Source of the DNA: Neoceratodus forsteri
Taxonomy: Eukaryota > Chordata > Ceratodontiformes > Ceratodontidae
Assembly (NCBI GenBank): GCA_016271365.2
Contig: CM028129.1
Location: 457,946,501 to 458,010,500 of the forward strand
Reading direction: 5' to 3'
DNA length: 64,000 bases
The notes below the pieces were generated by a model. That model was not told the DNA's origin, did no database searches, and saw only the letters and a list, made by a program, of their open reading frames with translations. Both the position numbers and the translations under genes were made by a program. Every line of letters begins with the position of its first letter. The stretch's first letter is position 1. Of the stretch, positions 22,765-33,065 are shown one piece after another.

Positions 22765-24265
22765 GGAGTTCCTTGGGGGTATGCAGAGTGCCACTTAAAG
22801 TGGTGTTATAAAGTACTATTAACCCTATGTGAAAGGAGGGAGGCAGAATGGTAGCATCGAGAACCCATTTGTTCATGGGGCAAGGGAGCAGCTGCTCCAA
22901 GGTGGAGGTTGAACGAAGGGACAGAGGGAGCTGTGCAGCAGTTGACAGGAGGGGGGTTTGGTTGCAATTGTGGATAGATAGCTGGAGGGAGGGAGGCTAG
23001 GGGAATAGACAGGCAAATTAATGAGAGATATATAGGTAGCATTCTGCTTGTTGGCTAATGCTGTCAGGAGCTGGGTGTAGAAGCCACTAAAGATGACAGC
23101 AGATAATCTGCTAATGGGAGAGTGTGCTGATAAGCTGTAGCGAGTCACGTGGTGAACACTATAAAACTCTATGCTGACCAAGGGTGGTGGTGGGGGTGGT
23201 GGGGCTGCCAGTGCACAGCACCGGCAGGGCCAAACATACATGCAGTTGGAAATGGCTGGCGCTGATGCTCCAATTGCAATCTGCACATTGTACCTGGTTG
23301 GGCTTACTCTGAGGTAGCAAGCGGTGTCTTCGGCTAGGGGAGGTTAGCTATGATGGCCTCACAACTCATGACTGCCTGAGGAAAAAAGAGAGAGGGGAAT
23401 TTATAAAGCAGCAGAACAAGGAGGAGGAGGAGCAGATGCTGAGGTACAAACTTGGTTCGGTTTAGGAGTTCAGCCCACTTAGATTAGTTTAGCTTATTTA
23501 TTTGTTTTATTTTCTGCCACCAGTATTAACTCCAGAGGCCAGTAAGCACTACAGTGGAGCTCAAGAGCTGCTCCAGGAGTTTGGAGCCTTTACACGGTGC
23601 AATGGGTTCGAATTGTTATCACAGCAGTAAAGCTGGATTGGCTCCTGTGTTTAGTTGCACATTTAAAATGAAGGCAGGCTGTTACAATTCCTTAAACAAT
23701 TAGATTCCCACAACTGGTGCTACTTTAGAGAAAAAAAATAAAGACAGGCTGAGCTGGCTACTTAAAGTGCTAACAATCCCACTGTTTGAATTAATTACTA
23801 CTGTGAATAACTCTGGCTGTTTTGCTACTTGGCTTCTTAAATTCCCTTTGCTTGTGATTAACTAGCACCTAAAAAAATAAGTGTTAAGGTAACCATTAGA
23901 CTTGCAAAAAATGAGCTTTGCACATCACAATTCTCTTAAGGTTACATATGAAACTAGTACAAACACTGTAGGCTTTTAGGGAAAAGGCAATGGCAAAAAC
24001 TATCAGCACAGTTATGCCGACTAGTAAAGTGGAAGTACTTTTTTTTAAATTGAAATTTGGAGCCAAACAGCTAGGTCCTATGTTAAACACACAAGCAGTT
24101 GGTAATGGCTGGTGCTGATGCTCTGACCGTGATCTGCACACTGTAGCCTGGCTGGGCTCACACACACAGAGGGGGTAGCGGTGCTTGACTGAGGGGGAGG
24201 CCGGCTTGCCCATGGCGGCCCTCATGACCCACGGCTGCCGGGCTGGAGAGTTGTTAGAGCATGTT
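22765..24265 (-). promoter_or_regulatory. LINE B 5' region with ~853-bp direct repeat
   Basis: Upstream (minus sense) of the LINE B ORF. The segment around 23241-23340 (CAGTTGGAAATGGCTGGCGC, CTGATGCTC, ATCTGCACA) recurs at about 24094-24200 in the same orientation and order, 853 bp away. Two such copies resemble the tandem 5' promoter monomers known in some LINEs. Promoter activity is an inference. The outer edge at about 24265 abuts LINE A endonuclease sequence. Confidence 0.5.
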
Positions 24266-25585
24266 TTAGGGGCCACATATCAATAATAGTAAGACAAAGG
24301 TTACAAAAGGTCTCCAAAAGTTGATCAGTATCATTATATGAATCAGGTTGAGACCAATCCACATTTTTACATGCCTCATTAACAGTTTTGGAATTGAGTC
24401 GATTGAGGTTCCTAAACTCAATGGTCCTTGGGGAGCTTCCCATGGACCTAGAAGACCAATCACAATAAATTGGGCAGTGATCGCTGATGGCATCAGGTAT
24501 AACAGCTGACATAGGTATCTTATTATTAAAGGGAACAACTATCCAATCAAGGATAGTTCCTTTACCAATTTTATAATCATGCTTGATGATATCTACAATA
24601 ATCTGTTGCAAACCATGGCACATGAGGAGCTCTTGAAGGTCCCCATTTAACTCAGAACCCCAATCATTATTAAAATCACCCATTAAACCATTATGTATTT
24701 GGTGGAAGAGCTTTTTCAAACTTCATCACTAAATTCCAACCTGATTTAAAACACCCAGGGGGTATATACTGTATAAATAGCTAATGTTAAGATGTTTATT
24801 ATATCCCAAAAGGAAATCCATGGTACATAAATCACATCCAGAGTCACCACAAGCATACTATAAAGGTGTTACATTTAAATTATTTTTAACATAAATCATG
24901 GTCCCCCCTCTTTTCCTTCCCACCCTATCTGTTCTAAAATGATTATAACCAGGCAGAGATATCTCTGAATCAAAGATATTGCCATTCAATCAAGTTTCAG
25001 ATAAAGTTATACAGTAACATTAAAATTGTACTGCTTGACCCAAACAATAGAAGGGTCCCACTTAGCAGATATACTCTGAATGTTTAAATGGACAATCTTC
25101 AGTGCAGAAGTACTCCAAATAACACTTAAATTTAGGGGGTAGGAAAGAGTAAAGTCAGAACTACCCGGGGTTGGGGGAGCAGGATGTCGATGTACAGACC
25201 CTGAAATCAAAAGCAGTAAAACAAGCAATCTGTGTAACATAGCTCTTTGCAAATAATGTCTCTCCTTTTTAGTTAAAACCCTGGGGGCACTAAAATGCAG
25301 TTAAAAATCTAAATAAAAATTGGAAAAAAACTACATGAATACTTAGTCTTTTCCCAAAAGTCTCCCCAAGAAAACCTAAATATGGTTCCTCCCTTTTTGA
25401 AGCCACTACCTAGATTGAGTAAGATTTTGTAAAGCTGGGGCTGTACATAGAAATAAATTCTCCTCCCATGTTAGTTCCACTAAATAGGAACATGATTACA
25501 AAAAACAAAACAAATTATTAAATATAACTACATCTTATGGCTTTAAATAAACCAAGTAATAAAAGTTGAAACCAAACTAAATATA
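24266..25585 (-). pseudogene. LINE A (L2-like), 5' part with endonuclease
   Basis: Minus-strand fragments: a hydrophobic leader LLVLLLLISGSVHRHPAP (25252-25140; this looks like a decayed 2A-type GDVxxNPGP site), then KIVHLNIQSI (about 25105). The later endonuclease blocks are MGDFNNDWGSELNGDL (about 24685) and DAISDHCPIYCDWS (about 24500), and the coding match ends with IDMWPLK at about 24266. The RT-side linker that should follow is found only at 13562 downwards, preceded by KKMRIKAH, so the element was probably split by an insertion. Sequence from about 25300 to 25585 may be its 5' UTR. Confidence 0.75.
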
Positions 25586-25689
25586 ACAAGCATTTGTCAA
25601 TGCTGAACGTTCACTTGCAGGTATTTGCAGTGGTGTTTGGCATGTATGGTGCTTTACCCTAATGCCCTGTGCGATTGCTGGTATTTGCA

Positions 25690-27385
25690 CAATAAATTGT
25701 CAGCATGACCTTGTTGCTACCCCCATTGTGCGCTACATAGGTGGAAACATGTTTTGGGCAGGATGTGAAAAATGACAGCTGTACTGCTCATAAGGAAGTG
25801 TGATAAAATGGCAATGTTGAAAATCTGAAGTGGAAATATTGAAAATTCACAAACCTACGAGCGTGCGTGGGAACTGTGCAATGCGCTCGTAAAACAGTCA
25901 TTTGTAGGATTTTTTCACCAAATTTTCAACTTTGCCATTTTAAAACCTCTGCTAATGAACAGTGTCACTGTGATTTTCTTGCTGTGTCCCATACATTGAT
26001 TTCGCACACCGACTGAGCCATTGTGCACTACAAGGGCAGAAAGACGTTTTGGGCAGGATATGAAAAATGACAGCTATACTGCTCATAAGGAGGTGTGGTA
26101 AAATGGCAATGTTGAAAATCTGGAGTGAAAATATTGAAAATTTGCAAACTTACGAGCATGCGTAGGAACTGCGCAACGCAGAGTCATAAAACAGTCATTT
26201 TTAGGAATTTTTTCACCAAATTTTCAGCACAGCCATTTTAAGACCTCTGCTCATGATCAGTGTCACTGTGATTTTCTTAATGTGTCCCATACATTGAGTT
26301 CACATACCGACTGCGCCATTGTGCGCTACATGGGCAGAAACACATTTTGGGCAGGATGTGAAAAATGACAGCTGTACTGCTCATGAGGAGGTGTGGTAAA
26401 ATGGCAATGTTGAAAATCTGGAGTGCAATATTGAAAATTTGAAATGTACGCAGCGCATGAACTGGGCGACCCACGTAAAAACAGTCATTTTTAGGAATTT
26501 TTCACCACATTTTCAACATAGCCATTTTAAGACCTCTGCTCATGAACAGTGTCACTGTGATTTTCTTGCTGTGTCCCATACATTGATTTCGCACACCGAC
26601 TGCGCCATTGTGCACTACAAGGGCAGAAAGACGTTTGGGCAGGATATGAAAAATGACAGCTATACTGCTCATAAGGAGGTGTGGTAAAATGGCAATGTTG
26701 AAAATCTGGAGTGAAAATATTGAAAATTTGCAAACTTACGAGCATGCGTAGGAACTGCGCAACGCAGAGTCATAAAACAGTCATTTTTAGGAATTTTTTC
26801 ACCAAATTTTCAGCACAGCCATTTTAAGACCTCTGCTCATGATCAGTGTCACTGTGATTTTCTTAATGTGTCCCATACATTGAGTTCGCACACCGACTGC
26901 GCCATTGTGCGCTACATGGGCAGAAACACATTTTGGGCAGGATGTGAAAAATGACAGCTGTACTGCTCATGAGGAGGTGTGGTAAAATGGCAATGTTGAA
27001 AATCTGGAGTGCAAATATTGAAAATTCGCAAATGTACGAGCGTGCGTAGGAACTGCGCAACGCACGCTCGTAAACAGTCATTTTTAGGAATTTTTTCACC
27101 AAATTTTCAACATAGCCATTTTAAGACCTCTGCTCATGAACAGTGTCACTGTGATTTTCTTAATGTGTTCCATACATTGATTTTGCACACCGACTGCGCC
27201 ATTGTGCGCTACATGGGCGGAAACACGTTTTGGGTGAGATGTGAAAAATGACAGCTGTACAACTCATAAGAAGGTGTGATAAAATGGCAATGTTGAAAAT
27301 CTGGAGTGAAAATATTGAAAATTTGCGAACTTACGAGCCTGCATAGGAACTGCATAGCTTGCGCTCAAGTAAAACAGTCATTTTG
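25690..27385 (+). repeat. 297-bp tandem array, units made of two hairpins
   Basis: CAGTCATTT recurs at about 25895, 26192, 26481, 26778, 27074 and 27374, giving spacings of 290-300 bp. Each unit contains two successive imperfect palindromes. One is centred on the perfect 12-bp stem ACGAGCGTGCGT/ACGCACGCTCGT (27036-27071), with outer arms ATGTTGAAAAT and ATTTTCAACAT. The other is centred on CGCACA..TGTGCG, with outer arms CTGCTCATGAACAG and CTGTACTGCTCAT. Thus the array is a chain of alternating hairpins rather than a simple satellite. Confidence 0.85.
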
Positions 27386-27615
27386 GAATTTTGCCCAAAT
27401 TTTCAACATAGGTTTTTTGGGACCCCTTCTCATGAATGATGTCACTGTCATGGCATTATTCAAGGCTGAAGGGTGATTTCACGCAGTGACTGCACAGTGC
27501 CTGTGAAATCACCCTTCGGGCCCAAATAACGCCATGACAGTGAAATCATTCATGAGAAGGGGTCCCAAAAACCCCATGTTGAAAATTTGGTGCAAAAATT
27601 CCAAAAAAATGAGTG
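27385..27615. repeat. Long imperfect palindrome ending the array
   Basis: The left arm (CAACATAGGTTTTTTGGGAC, CTTCTCATGAATGATGTCAC, TGTCATGGC) pairs with the right arm (GCCATGACAGTGAAATCATT, CATGAGAAGGGGTCCCAAAA, CATGTTG). The inner GGTGATTTCACGCAGTGACTG and TGTGAAATCACC also pair. The centre is near 27495. It is a longer-armed version of the hairpins in the preceding array and is present at the same place in the copy at 40677. Confidence 0.75.
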
Positions 27616-27747
27616 AGATATGCAATAAAGTTGAAACCCCCCTATGTAGCCCATTATACAGCTTACCGGCATTTCCTCAGTTCGCGGTCGGCTTTGAAGA
27701 GTGCAGATGTGTTCCCGGTCCACCAAAGATCGTCGCGCAGTCTGGAG

Positions 27748-27848
27748 GTAAGTATGGGGTGGGGGTGTGGGGAGGCTGGGTGCGCAGTGGGTGGGTGCGG
27801 GTTGTGGGGGGGGCTGGGAGACACGCCGGGACCGCTTTTGTTTTACAG
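27748..27848 (+). other. Intron-like GT..AG segment, copy 1
   Basis: GGAG|GTAAGTATGG at the left edge is a consensus 5' splice site, and CTTTTGTTTTACAG|GTTT at the right edge is a consensus 3' splice site after a T-rich tract. Length is 101 bp. Equivalent segments of 100 bp (41466-41565) and 91 bp (28633-28723) occur at the same place in two related copies, each preceded by a TTTGAAGAGTG exon-like block. Splicing is inferred, not shown. Confidence 0.45.
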
Positions 27849-27875
27849 GTTTAAAAAAAATGACGACGAGGGACG

Positions 27876-28170
27876 CTTGCCACTCTGGGGTGGGCTCCCA
27901 GCATGGCAGAAGATGGGGGTGAGGAGCTGACAGGGATTGGGCAATCCCGTCGGCAAACTCGCCTGGGGAGGAGCCGGCGGGGGATTGGGCACCCCGTCGG
28001 CAAAAGTAACAGGAAGGTTTGCCATGCTGGGGTGGGCTCCCAGCGTGGCAGCAGGATAGCTTGGGGGCCGTGGAGCCAACTGGGTATTGGGCACCCCATC
28101 GGCAACAACATTTGCCATGCTGGGGTGGCTCCCAGCGTGGCACCAAAGCTTTGGGGCGGACGCGGCGCCG
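27876..28170. repeat. Hairpin minisatellite
   Basis: Repeated hairpins of the form TGCCAYGCTGGG-loop-CCCAGCGTGGCA (27880-27909, 28019-28049, 28108-28141) alternate with GGGATTGGGCACCCC and GTCGGCAA. The stem is up to 12 bp with a 6-7-base loop. The same module closes the copy at 40677. Confidence 0.7.
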
Positions 28171-28479
28171 GGTGGTAGCGCACGTGGGGAGGGGTGGGCG
28201 CTCAGTATGGCAGTGGTGCTTTCCTTTGAAGCAGAGGAACACCGCTGATATACTGAGCTCCTACTGCCATTGGTGCAGGAAGCCATGCCTGCTCAAGGGG
28301 CAGTGCATTGGGTGGGAGAGGCACACCTCCAAGTGTGCTATTTTCCCAACGCCTTGCGCAGCGCCATAAGTGAACGTGTGAAACAGTACAGCTAAATATA
28401 AACTACCCCGATTATACCACATACAGTTAAATTAGCATTTCCTGGAGGAGAAAAAGAAGCAGCAAGCCCAAACCCTGTT

Positions 28480-28980
28480 AACTACAAGTTTACAGATGAA
28501 AACATTAAACTGAATACCTGTTTCAGTCAGTTGAACTGCATACCTGTTTCTTCAGTTCACAGTTAAGCTTTGAAGAGTGAAGACATGTCTGTGATCCAGA
28601 GAGGATTACAGCATTGAACCCCCAATGGGCAAGTAAGGACTTGGTGGGGTGCTGAGTGGAAGGATTGAGTGGGGGGTCAAAAACAGCTACAAAATACATC
28701 GATGGATGATTTTCTTTTTACAGATGAAAAAAAATTTATGACAGAGGATTTCTGATTGCCACACTGTGGGATTGGGCACCCCCAGTGTCACTGTCATGTT
28801 TCTGGGGGTGGGGGTGCTGAGTGGGAGGGGGATAAAAAATATATATTACAAAAAAAAGGTCATGGGAAACAGGATTGTGACACTGGGGGATTGCGCAACC
28901 AAAGTGTCATTGTTATGTTTCAGTGGTGGATGCTGAGAGGGAGAGTCAGGCGGGAGGGATATCCACATAATTAAAAAACA
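28480..28980 (+). repeat. Partial third copy of the exon/GT..AG/hairpin module
   Basis: TTTCTTCAGTTCACAGTTAA and GCTTTGAAGAGTGAAGACA match the exon-like block at 27680-27745. They are followed by an intron-like GTAAGG..TTTTTACAG segment (28633-28723), then hairpins GCCACACTGTGGGATTGGGC and TGACACTGGGGGATTGCGC. The tandem 297-bp array and the long palindrome are missing. It is more diverged than the other two copies. Confidence 0.5.
28633..28723 (+). other. Intron-like GT..AG segment, copy 3
   Basis: GCAA|GTAAGG on the left and TTTTCTTTTTACAG|ATG on the right, 91 bp apart, at the position equivalent to the segments at 27748-27848 and 41466-41565. Confidence 0.35.
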
Positions 28981-29329
28981 AAACTGGCAGTTACGGCAGA
29001 ACACATCACACTCCTCCATGTTCAAGATGGCCACCACTGTCTGTTGTGCATGCTGTAGTAGTTGCTCATGTGCAATACAGTTTGGAGGCCATCCTGGACA
29101 CAGTGGAGTGTACCATGTTCCATTATGACAGCTGACAGAGTAAACAAAATAGTGCAGTGTGATTTCCAACTGAGACAATGCACGAAGAGCTTCACAGTAT
29201 GTGAAGGCAACTATGTTGCAGCATCAACTTGTTGTTTGGTCAGATGGAATGTGCTGAGTCCTTTTCTGATAGCAAGAGGTCTGCACGGGTACACCCACTG
29301 CAGCACTAAAAAGAGAAATACCAAGCATT
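28981..29329. other. Non-coding interval
   Basis: No supported gene or repeat match. Short open frames on both strands have no recognisable domain. Confidence 0.35.
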
Positions 29330-29640
29330 TTCAGGGGACATCGTTATTTGTCCAGTACTGTTTGCTTATCTCTGTTTCTGCAATTTGTTTCCTTAAGAAA
29401 CACAGCAGTATTTGTAAGTGTCACAGCTGGCCAGTGTTTAGGCCCCCCTCCCCAGAAGAAAAAAAGAGAAATACCCCCCACAATTGGGTGGACATTATGT
29501 GTTCTTTACTGTTTGTTCATCTCTATTTCTACAACTTTTTCCTTAAAAACACAGCAGTATTTCTAATTGTCCCAGTTGGCCACTGTTTGGGCCCCCTCCC
29601 CAAAAGAACAAACTCTGGTCAGAGCTGATATGGTTGATCA
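29330..29640 (+). repeat. ~150-bp tandem repeat, about two units
   Basis: TTTCCTTAARAAACACAGCAGTATTT-type landmarks occur at about 29391 and 29541, a 150-bp spacing. Each is followed by GGCCACTGTTT or GGCCAGTGTTT and a CCCCCTCCCCARAAGAA tract. This is the best-preserved pair of the dispersed repeat also seen at 8540-8830 and 9490-9640. Confidence 0.7.
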
Positions 29641-29663
29641 GAGCTGTTATGAGCTGGGGAATG

Positions 29664-29759
29664 TGCCGTGCCCAAGATGACGGCACGGACAGAACTGCGC
29701 ATGCATGATACTCATGCATGCACAGTTTGAGCCGTCGCTGCCATCTTGGGCATGGCACC
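29664..29759. mobile_element. Foldback MITE with YY1-like arms
   Basis: GTGCCGTGCCCAAGATG on the left pairs with CATCTTGGGCATGGCAC on the right. The inner CATGCATGA/TCATGCATG arms pair near the centre at about 29712. The arms carry CAAGATGG-type sequence, a core like the YY1 site (AAGATGGC), in both orientations. Confidence 0.6.
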
Positions 29760-29989
29760 TGTCACTTATGCAGTTGTTGAAGAAATACTAGTGCCCCACA
29801 AAGAGAGTGTGTTTCAGCAGCCTATAGAGGGGAAGGGCCTCATAAACAGAATCAGTGGACATTAGGTGGAGCACTGAGGAAACACACTGAACAGCGGTCT
29901 GGTCATGTGCTTCCACAGTGCTCTTTTAAAGATGATAGCAAAATGTCTGCAAAGCTCCACCCACACTTCCATAAGAAAGGATAAAACAA

Positions 29990-30342
29990 AAAAAATAAGT
30001 GCGGACATTGTTATTTGTCCTATACTAACTACTTTTTTCTTAAAAAAAAACAGAATTTGCATTGCTATACATTCCCCACTTGCCACCTGTTTGGGCCCCC
30101 CTCCACAAAATAAAAAAGACCCCCCATATTAAAATTTGGTAAGGCACTATTAATTGTCCTGTATCCATCTGCTAATGTTGGGTTAAAAAAAAACTGCACA
30201 TGACATAATAAGGTCTGCTCCTCAGTTGTCTGATATGCAGGCTGAGACTCCCACTCTAAAAGACACAAGAAACCCCCAGACATTTGGTCTGATATTGTTT
30301 CATGCCCTTTATTTTCTCTTTCTTTTGCCACTGTGTTGTGTT
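29990..30342 (+). repeat. Diverged ~150-bp repeat units, split by a SINE
   Basis: The GGACATTGTTATTTGTCC and GTTTGGGCCCCCCTCCAC phrases mark one diverged unit (29995-30115). A second begins near 30300 (TATTTTCTC..TTGTGTTAAAAACATCAC), is cut by the SINE at 30358, and resumes at 30910 (AAACTCCACAGTTGGACTTA). Confidence 0.5.
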
Positions 30343-30909
30343 AAAAACATCACTTTCACCAGCCCAGTGGTGCTGAGGGTTGGCTAGATGCCACACCTCA
30401 CACCACGCCAGCAACCCGGGTTTGGGAACGGACTCAGGGCACCGGGGATTGCAAGGGAAGGAGAGGATTGAGCAACCAGAGGACTGCTCTCCTCTCCTGG
30501 GGTGGGCTGGGGACTTTACCTCACTCTGTAGCAGCCCCTGGTGGAGACCAGGAGCACTACAGAGCCGAGCTACAACTGGGCCAAGAAAAGAGAGAAAAAT
30601 GGTGTCTCAAGAGACCGAATGACAGCCACCTGGACCCTCACCACCACAGAGACCCTGGACAGCTGGGATCGACCTCAGCAGCACCCAGGGTCAAGAAGGC
30701 AAGCCACAAGGCACTTCCTTTCCAGAAGGAGAGAACCTGTCTGATGAAGGTATACATCAGGTTACCCTGGACCCAGCTGTGATATGAGGCAGGAGATGGC
30801 GACAGGGTTCCTGGGAAGGTGAGCTCAGTCCTTGGTGACCCAAAGAAGAGGCTGCTCGAGATGCAGTGGTGGAGTAAATAAATAATGCCAAAAAAAAAAC
30901 ATCACTTTC
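30343..30909 (+). mobile_element. Large SINE with 15-bp target-site duplication
   Basis: AAAAACATCACTTTC occurs at 30343-30357 and again at 30895-30909, flanking an element of about 535 bp that ends in GGAGTAAATAAATAATGCCA and an A run. Its 5' head (CCAGTGGTGCTGAGG, then ACCCGGGTTTGGGAACG) may be tRNA-derived, with A and B boxes. Length of the duplication and the A-rich tail point to LINE-driven retroposition. A diverged copy interrupts LINE A at 12070-12605. The reading frames through it are not conserved. Confidence 0.7.
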
Positions 30910-30959
30910 TATAAACTCCACAGTTGGACTTACACTGTTTGTCCCCCACCAAAACAATC

Positions 30960-33060
30960 ATCACCTCCAAAAGCCACATAGTAACACAGATAATGAGCTG
31001 CCCACATGGCTTCAGAGCAACACCAGTGACTTATGTAGTCATCACCTGTTACAAAACTGAGCAATCCACCATGGCAAACAATAGACACAGAGGCACCCAC
31101 AACATCAAGAAGTATCACCTCCATTCCTACATTACATATGAATACTACTCATCACTGAGTGCTTGGTCTGTAACTTGTACTGTATAAATATGTAGTCATG
31201 GGATTGTCTCAAACGGACAAATGTACCATGGCAAATAACAACAATAGAGGCATCAACATAATCTGTCAATATCACTTAACATCCTAAAATGTCAGAACAA
31301 TAGTGTCACTGATACTGGGCAATGTGGTGCAGCTAAAGCGGCACTTTGACTGAAAGAAACTCAATACGAAATTTATATGTACTCCCAGTGCGGTCAACAG
31401 TGACAGTACCATGGAAATATGCTAGTAATCCTTGTTACAAATTTGTGAAAACTGGAAATTCAACTGAAATAAAAGTTGTGTGGAACGACATCAGAGGTGC
31501 CACACAGTCAAACAGAATCGGTCAATGTGGCCTCACAAGATGTCACCATATCAGAATACCGAATGACTTAAGTAAAGTGATTTGTGTAGTACTTATTTGT
31601 ACAAGAGTGATGGAAGAAATGCAAATCCTACTGTTCAGCAATGGGTTTGGATGAACTGCAGCTCCATACCACAGAGGTCATTTACTGCTACAGTTCTCTG
31701 ACTGTGATGGTATCCTCTTCAACACTTCATATCTCCTTCCACCATCACACAGGTTAGTATAAATATTTTTTTTTTGTCTACTGTTGATTCCTGACTTTTC
31801 TTATTAGCATGATGACACCATGCAATGCTTATTACCATATTCTATCCATTCTCCAGGTCACCACCCTCTCTCTGCTGGTGCTGGAGTGCTGGGTAAGTTG
31901 CTTTCCTGCCTCCTCCATTTCCTCTCTGACCTGCTTCCCTCTTCCCACTGCCTCTCCCCTTCCTTTACTCTTGAGTCCCTGCCTTGGGAGGACGTCAGCA
32001 AATGTATCTTCCTGCTTCCTCTTGTCCCTGTCAATCCCTATCCTGAGCCACTTTTCTATCTCCCTCCTGCTTATGACCCCAGCTATTGTAACCTCAGGTA
32101 CTAGGAACTACTACACCAGTGGTCTGTCCCAGTAGAGCTGCAGCAGAACTGCCATCTTCCCCAACAGGCACTGCTCACTTTATTGTACTGTTGCAGGAGA
32201 TCCCATTTGTCGCTGCAGCACTCCATGCTGCTGTATTGTTTTATATGTTGGTTACCACATTGCTTCTACATGTGTTATGTTGTCATGTATCTGCAGTGTG
32301 ATGTTCTGTGATTTTATTCCTGCTGCTGTCTGCTTTCTTTTTTCCTTGTCTCCCACCTAGACATGAGCCATGGCACAGTGTGACTTTTCCTGTTGCAAAT
32401 TTTTTAATAAGAAGTTTACACATGTGCTTCATGCAACGTTGTTCAATGTGATGATGACCTGTAATTATTCAACCCAATGTGTCCAGCACACCATTGGTGC
32501 TGCTGTGCATGATTGGGCAGTAATGGCTAGTCTACAATAGATCTATGTTCAGGAAATCACTATGTTCATTTGCTCTAGGACTGTCTTCTGCATGTTCATA
32601 TGGCATTATGATTATCCCTTGTATGCTTCATCAAGTGGCCCTTCAGAAGGGGTGTGGCTGAAGGTAGAGTTTATCACTGTTTACAGCCACCTACTGTATT
32701 CTGTGTTGCTGCACTTGCTTCTGTACCTGAGGACACACCTGTCAGGGCCATAACTGATAAGTGCCTACTGTTTCAAAAAACAATTGTTTGTAAATTGTTA
32801 TGCTCCTTTTTCCAGGTCTGTATCTTGGATTCCATCTGCTTGCTGCTGCCATGATGATTTTACCCTCCTGTGTGCATGGCCTATAGCATAGAGATCTCAA
32901 GAAGGTAAGTAAATGATATCATAGCAATTAATTGTATTTTTTCCACAGGTGAGGTAATCATTATAGCAGGCAGCTGTCAGGGTACTGGCCATGCTACCAT
33001 TCTCTGGAAGTGGGGGTGGTGTTAACTTCATATGCACCTTTTGGGGCCTTTCAGTGTAAC
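30960..33060. other. Unassigned non-coding interval
   Basis: About 2.1 kb without a supported gene. It contains a CT-rich tract (31905-32080) and several short plus-strand frames lacking domains that I recognise. It could hold an unrecognised old DNA transposon, but I see no terminal repeats. Confidence 0.35.
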
Positions 33061-33065
33061 AGTTT

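Larger units (their letters stand above)
25586..28370 (+). mobile_element. Composite palindromic repeat element, copy 1
   Basis: Starts with ACAAGCATTTGTCAATGC, the same terminus as the element at 40677. Order of parts: a 297-bp tandem array (about 25690-27385), a long palindrome (27385-27615), an exon-like block with a GT..AG segment (27640-27848), then a hairpin minisatellite (27876-28170). The second copy at 40677-42045 has the same order and is shown to be an insertion by an empty site. No protein domain is visible. The open frames through the minisatellite (minus strand, 28286-27550) are Pro/Ser-rich and not conserved. I do not recognise the family. The 3' end is uncertain. Confidence 0.6.

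Noticed and set aside
25690..27385. CRISPR-like periodic array
   Set aside because: Units are ~297 bp and diverged with no short repeat/unique spacer pattern, and the setting is eukaryotic repeat DNA.
27550..28286. Long minus-strand open frames (up to 230 residues) through the GC-rich region
   Set aside because: They arise from hairpin minisatellite repeats, are Pro/Ser/Ala-rich with no domain, and are not conserved in the equivalent part of the copy at 41.4-41.8 kb.
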